The translations under genes and the position numbers were made by a program. Below are positions 5,615 through 8,013 of a stretch of 8,013 nt of DNA, piece after piece; positions within the stretch are counted from its first letter, which is position 1, and each line of letters starts with the position of its first letter. This DNA is from Anaerolineales bacterium UBA2317 (GTDB taxonomy: Bacteria > Chloroflexota > Anaerolineae > Anaerolineales > Villigracilaceae): positions 38,763 to 46,775 of the forward strand of contig DDVH01000038.1 of the NCBI GenBank assembly GCA_002345215.1. The letters are read 5' to 3'. The notes below the pieces were generated by a model. That model did no database searches. It was not told the origin of the DNA and saw nothing but the letters and a program-made list of their open reading frames with translations.

Positions 5615-6742
5615 TTACGCTTCTTTCTTAAACGTTTGTTCTGCTTCTGCTAACCCAGCCTGAGTCAACGCCCAAGCATTTTTGGATAACTCTTGAACCA
5701 TGCCTTGCTCTTTGAGTTGATTTAATATCAGCGAAACAAATTCGGGATGTGCATTCATTGACCTTAATGTAGCAATTGGATGCCCGCGCTCTTCATTGGG
5801 ATGTTGCAATGCTAATGTATGTAAATCTGCTAACACGGCTTGAATGCGTAATAATTTACGATTACGTTGTGTGCGAAACCAATTCCAAATCAACCCGCGG
5901 TTTGGAGCAATCAACATCGAGAAAAATACAATGATGCTCATGCACAAAACAATCACAGGACCTGTTGGTAATTTCTCTGCTGAACCGCTGATGAGTGTTC
6001 CACTTACACCAGCGATTGCGCCAAATAAACCACCAAGCCAAACCATTTTGTTCAAATGATTCGTCCACTGACGAGCCGCGGCGGCAGGTGCCACAATCAT
6101 GGCAGACATTAACACCACGCCTACAGTTTGCAAGCCAAGCACAATTGCAATGACTAATAAAGTAGTCAATAACACATCCAACACACGGATGGGCAACCCT
6201 AAGCTACCTGCAAATTCAGAATCAAAAGTGATTAATTTAAATTCTTTCCAAAACATAAATAACAAAGTCAGTGCAATGACTCCGATAATTCCCATCGTGA
6301 TGACATCACGTTGTAATAATGTGGCGGCTTGACCAAACAAAAATTTATCCAAGCCGGCTTGTGTGGCATCTGGTAATTTTTGGGTGAAAGTTAATAGCAT
6401 TAATCCGAAACCAAAGAATACAGAAAGCACCAAACCTAAAGCACTATCATCTTTGATTCTGGTAGTGCGGATAATACTGAGCATTAACAAAGTCGCTAAC
6501 CAGCCAGCAATCAATGCACCGAGGATTAATACAATCGGCTCACGGCTTCTGGTGATTAAGAATGCCAACACAATGCCAGGCAATGCCGCATGAGAAATTG
6601 CATCACCTAATAAACTTTGTTTTCGCAATACAGCAAATGAACCCAATGCGCCGCTGACCATTCCTAAAATCGCAGAGCCTAACGCCACAGTGCGAAGTGT
6701 GTAATCAAAAAATAAATCGTAAAAGAGTTGAGAGATGTCCAT
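5615..6742 (-). CDS. troC: Metal ABC transporter permease (ABC-3 family, TroC-like) with winged-helix tail
   Basis: A 375-residue permease, first of two in the importer. It begins with about 20 residues before TM1 and carries the ABC-3 signature LRKQSLLGDAISHAALPG at 39-56, which is almost textbook. Hydrophobic helices continue to about residue 275 (LIAPNRGLIW). A cytoplasmic tail of about 94 residues follows (282-375): a helical segment (LLRIQAVLADLHTLALQH), then EFVSLILNQLKEQGMVQELS and WALTQAGLAEAEQ, a pattern typical of a winged helix. No DtxR-type metal ligands are obvious in it. The ATG at 6742 is chosen because it lies four bases after the ATPase stop and gives the family's usual N-terminus; an in-frame ATG at 6775 would overlap the ATPase gene and add 11 residues. 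Neither start has a strong SD. Two different permeases suggest a heterodimer, as in TroCD or B. subtilis MntCD. Confidence 0.92.
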   Translation of the reverse strand: MDISQLFYDLFFDYTLRTVALGSAILGMVSGALGSFAVLRKQSLLGDAISHAALPGIVLAFLITRSREPIVLILGALIAGWLATLLMLSIIRTTRIKDDSALGLVLSVFFGFGLMLLTFTQKLPDATQAGLDKFLFGQAATLLQRDVITMGIIGVIALTLLFMFWKEFKLITFDSEFAGSLGLPIRVLDVLLTTLLVIAIVLGLQTVGVVLMSAMIVAPAAAARQWTNHLNKMVWLGGLFGAIAGVSGTLISGSAEKLPTGPVIVLCMSIIVFFSMLIAPNRGLIWNWFRTQRNRKLLRIQAVLADLHTLALQHPNEERGHPIATLRSMNAHPEFVSLILNQLKEQGMVQELSKNAWALTQAGLAEAEQTFKKEA

Positions 6743-6746
6743 CTTG

Positions 6747-7502
6747 CTAAAGTTTTCCGTTCTTACCGTTTTCATCAGCGCTCAAGAACGCAACTTTACC
6801 GCCGTATGCTTTTCTCAAATTTTGCTCATTGAACACTTCTTCTACAGGTCCACAAGCAATGCGGCGGACGTTGAGCATCATCACCCAATCAAAATATTCT
6901 GGCACGGTTTGCAAATCATGATGCACACACACTACAGTTTTTCCTTTGGAGCGTAAATCTTGAAGCAAGGTCACAATGGCTCGTTCAGTTGTCGCGTCCA
7001 CGCCTTGAAAAGGCTCATCCATAAAATAAAGCTGAGCATCTTGAACCAAGGCTCGCGCAAGAAAGACGCGTTGTTGTTGTCCGCCAGAAAGCTGACTAAT
7101 TTGTCTATCAGCATAATCACTCATGCCCACTTTATCTAACGCATCCATTGCGGCATTTTTTTCAGCAGTGCCAGGTCGTTTGAACCAACCTAAAGTGCTA
7201 TATCTGCCCATCATCACCACATCTAAAACGCTGGTGGGGAAGTCCCAATCCACACTGCCGCGTTGCGGCACATAACCAACCAAATGTCTTTGTTCGGGAT
7301 ACGGTTTTCCATATACCAATACTTGACCCGCCGCAGGTTTAATTAAACCTAAAATAGATTTAATCATTGTAGTTTTTCCTGCACCATTGGGTCCAACAAT
7401 TGCCATGAGTATGCCCGAAGGCACACTCATATCAACATCCCATAAAACAGGTTTATCTTTATAAGCAATCGTTAAATCTGTAATATCAATTGCGTTTGTC
7501 AT
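6747..7502 (-). CDS. troB: Metal ABC transporter ATP-binding protein (TroB/MntB-like)
   Basis: A 251-residue cytoplasmic ATPase energising metal import through the two permeases. All catalytic motifs are intact: Walker A GPNGAGKTT (37-45), Q-loop glutamine Q80 in YVPQRGSVDWDFPTSVLDVV (77-96; this metal-importer subfamily is recognisable by the DWDFP stretch), signature LSGGQQQR (138-145), Walker B LYFMDEP (158-164) with catalytic E163, D-loop GVD (167-169) and switch histidine H195. Its length is normal for the family. The ATG follows the binding-protein stop with one base between (TAAGATG), so translation is probably coupled. The first permease begins four bases after its stop. It belongs to the Mn/Zn/Fe (Tro/Mnt/Znu) subfamily; which metal it serves cannot be decided from the ATPase. 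Confidence 0.95.
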   Translation of the reverse strand: MTNAIDITDLTIAYKDKPVLWDVDMSVPSGILMAIVGPNGAGKTTMIKSILGLIKPAAGQVLVYGKPYPEQRHLVGYVPQRGSVDWDFPTSVLDVVMMGRYSTLGWFKRPGTAEKNAAMDALDKVGMSDYADRQISQLSGGQQQRVFLARALVQDAQLYFMDEPFQGVDATTERAIVTLLQDLRSKGKTVVCVHHDLQTVPEYFDWVMMLNVRRIACGPVEEVFNEQNLRKAYGGKVAFLSADENGKNGKL

Positions 7503-7503
7503 C

Positions 7504-8013
7504 TTATTCCTCGTTCAGCGCATTGACAATCGTATCAATGTTATGAGTTACCATACCAATATAAGTGCCTTCAGGCGTGCCTGCTGTTCCCATTGCATCA
7601 GAAAATAAGGAACCACCAATCACTACATTGAAACCTTGGTCTTCCACAGCGGCTTGCACGGCTTCAATATTTCTTTGCGGCACAGATGATTCAACAAAGA
7701 TTGCAGGGATTTGTCTTTCGACAATAAAACTTACTAACTCTTGCACATCGGCTGTGCCTGCTTGCGCCTCCGTGCTAATGCCTTGCAAACCACGCACTTC
7801 AAAACCATACGCTTCACCAAAATAATTGAACGCATCATGTGCTGTGATTAAGACTCTTTTTTCAACTGGAATTGTTTGCGCTTGAGTCAAAACATATTGA
7901 TGTAATTCCTCAAGTTGACTTAAATACGCCGTGGCATTCGCTTCATATTCTGACGCGTGAGCTGGGTCAACTTCGGTCAACGTTTCTTTTACTTGTTCGA
8001 CCGCTTTCATCCA
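7504..8013 (-). CDS. troA: TroA/ZnuA-type metal-binding lipoprotein or periplasmic protein, C-terminal half only
   Basis: The solute-binding protein that captures metal and delivers it to the permeases. Only about 169 residues are present; the gene continues beyond the right edge, so the true start, signal peptide and first two metal histidines are not visible. The first in-window Met (8010) is internal: the preceding codon is Trp, matching the W-M-K stretch of the family. Two of the four expected metal ligands can be placed: His in LITAHDAFNYFGEAYGFEV (codon 7837-7839) and Asp in GGSLFSDAMG (codon 7597-7599). His at the third ligand position is the TroA/ZnuA arrangement, whereas PsaA/MntA-type manganese binders have Glu there. 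The ending EGTYIGMVTHNIDTIV is also very TroA-like. No His-rich loop, common in ZnuA, is seen in this part. The site fits Zn2+ or Mn2+. Its stop is one base from the ATPase ATG. Confidence 0.93.
   Translation of the reverse strand, partial: WMKAVEQVKETLTEVDPAHASEYEANATAYLSQLEELHQYVLTQAQTIPVEKRVLITAHDAFNYFGEAYGFEVRGLQGISTEAQAGTADVQELVSFIVERQIPAIFVESSVPQRNIEAVQAAVEDQGFNVVIGGSLFSDAMGTAGTPEGTYIGMVTHNIDTIVNALNEE

Noticed and set aside
5615..6775. Longer start of the first permease at 6775
   Set aside because: It would overlap the ATPase gene by 29 bases, has no good SD, and adds 11 hydrophilic residues not usual in the family; the ATG at 6742 is preferred though not proven.
1..8013. tRNA, rRNA, CRISPR array, insertion sequence, attachment site or riboswitch
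   Set aside because: No cloverleaf, repeat-spacer array, transposase, terminal repeats or known aptamer core was found; nearly all bases are coding.

Overview
The window is a bacterial metal-homeostasis locus with every gene on the minus strand, so it reads from right to left. It is AT-rich, uses the standard code and is densely packed: no stretch over 300 bases lacks a gene, and the longest gap is 74 bases (1705-1778). The features do not fix the taxon. The Tat-exported copper oxidase, the membrane-anchored PSC-type cytochrome c and the Tro-type ABC operon with winged-helix tails on both permeases would fit an AT-rich member of Chloroflexota (Anaerolineae-like). That is a guess from protein style, not a demonstrated assignment.

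The import unit runs from 8013 to 1779. It begins upstream of the window in a TroA/ZnuA-type metal-binding protein (only its C-terminal half is present), then an ABC ATPase and two ABC-3 permeases, which is the troA-B-C-D order. These are followed by a small membrane-anchored c-type cytochrome, a Tat-exported two-domain multicopper oxidase and a ZIP-family metal transporter with an extracytoplasmic beta-rich domain. Gaps between these genes are 0 to 33 bases. The first five are joined stop-to-start (TAAGATG, TAG-4 nt-ATG, TAATTATG, TAAATG). The unit ends in a hairpin at 1746-1777.

The efflux unit runs from 1704 off the left end. It encodes an ArsR/SmtB repressor with a complete CzrA-type alpha-5 zinc site, an isoprenylcysteine/phospholipid methyltransferase-like membrane protein, and a zinc-type CDF exporter that is cut by the window edge. 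It has its own near-consensus sigma70 promoter (TTGACA, 17 bases, TAATAT) and a perfect 10-6-10 palindromic operator over the -10 box. The -35 box is formed by the loop and closing pair of the terminator hairpin of the import unit.

Together the window holds two kinds of metal importer (ABC and ZIP), two extracytoplasmic redox proteins placed between them, and a zinc-responsive efflux operon next door. The least expected parts are the redox pair inside the importer operon, the paired winged-helix tails on the permeases and the extracytoplasmic domain on the ZIP protein.
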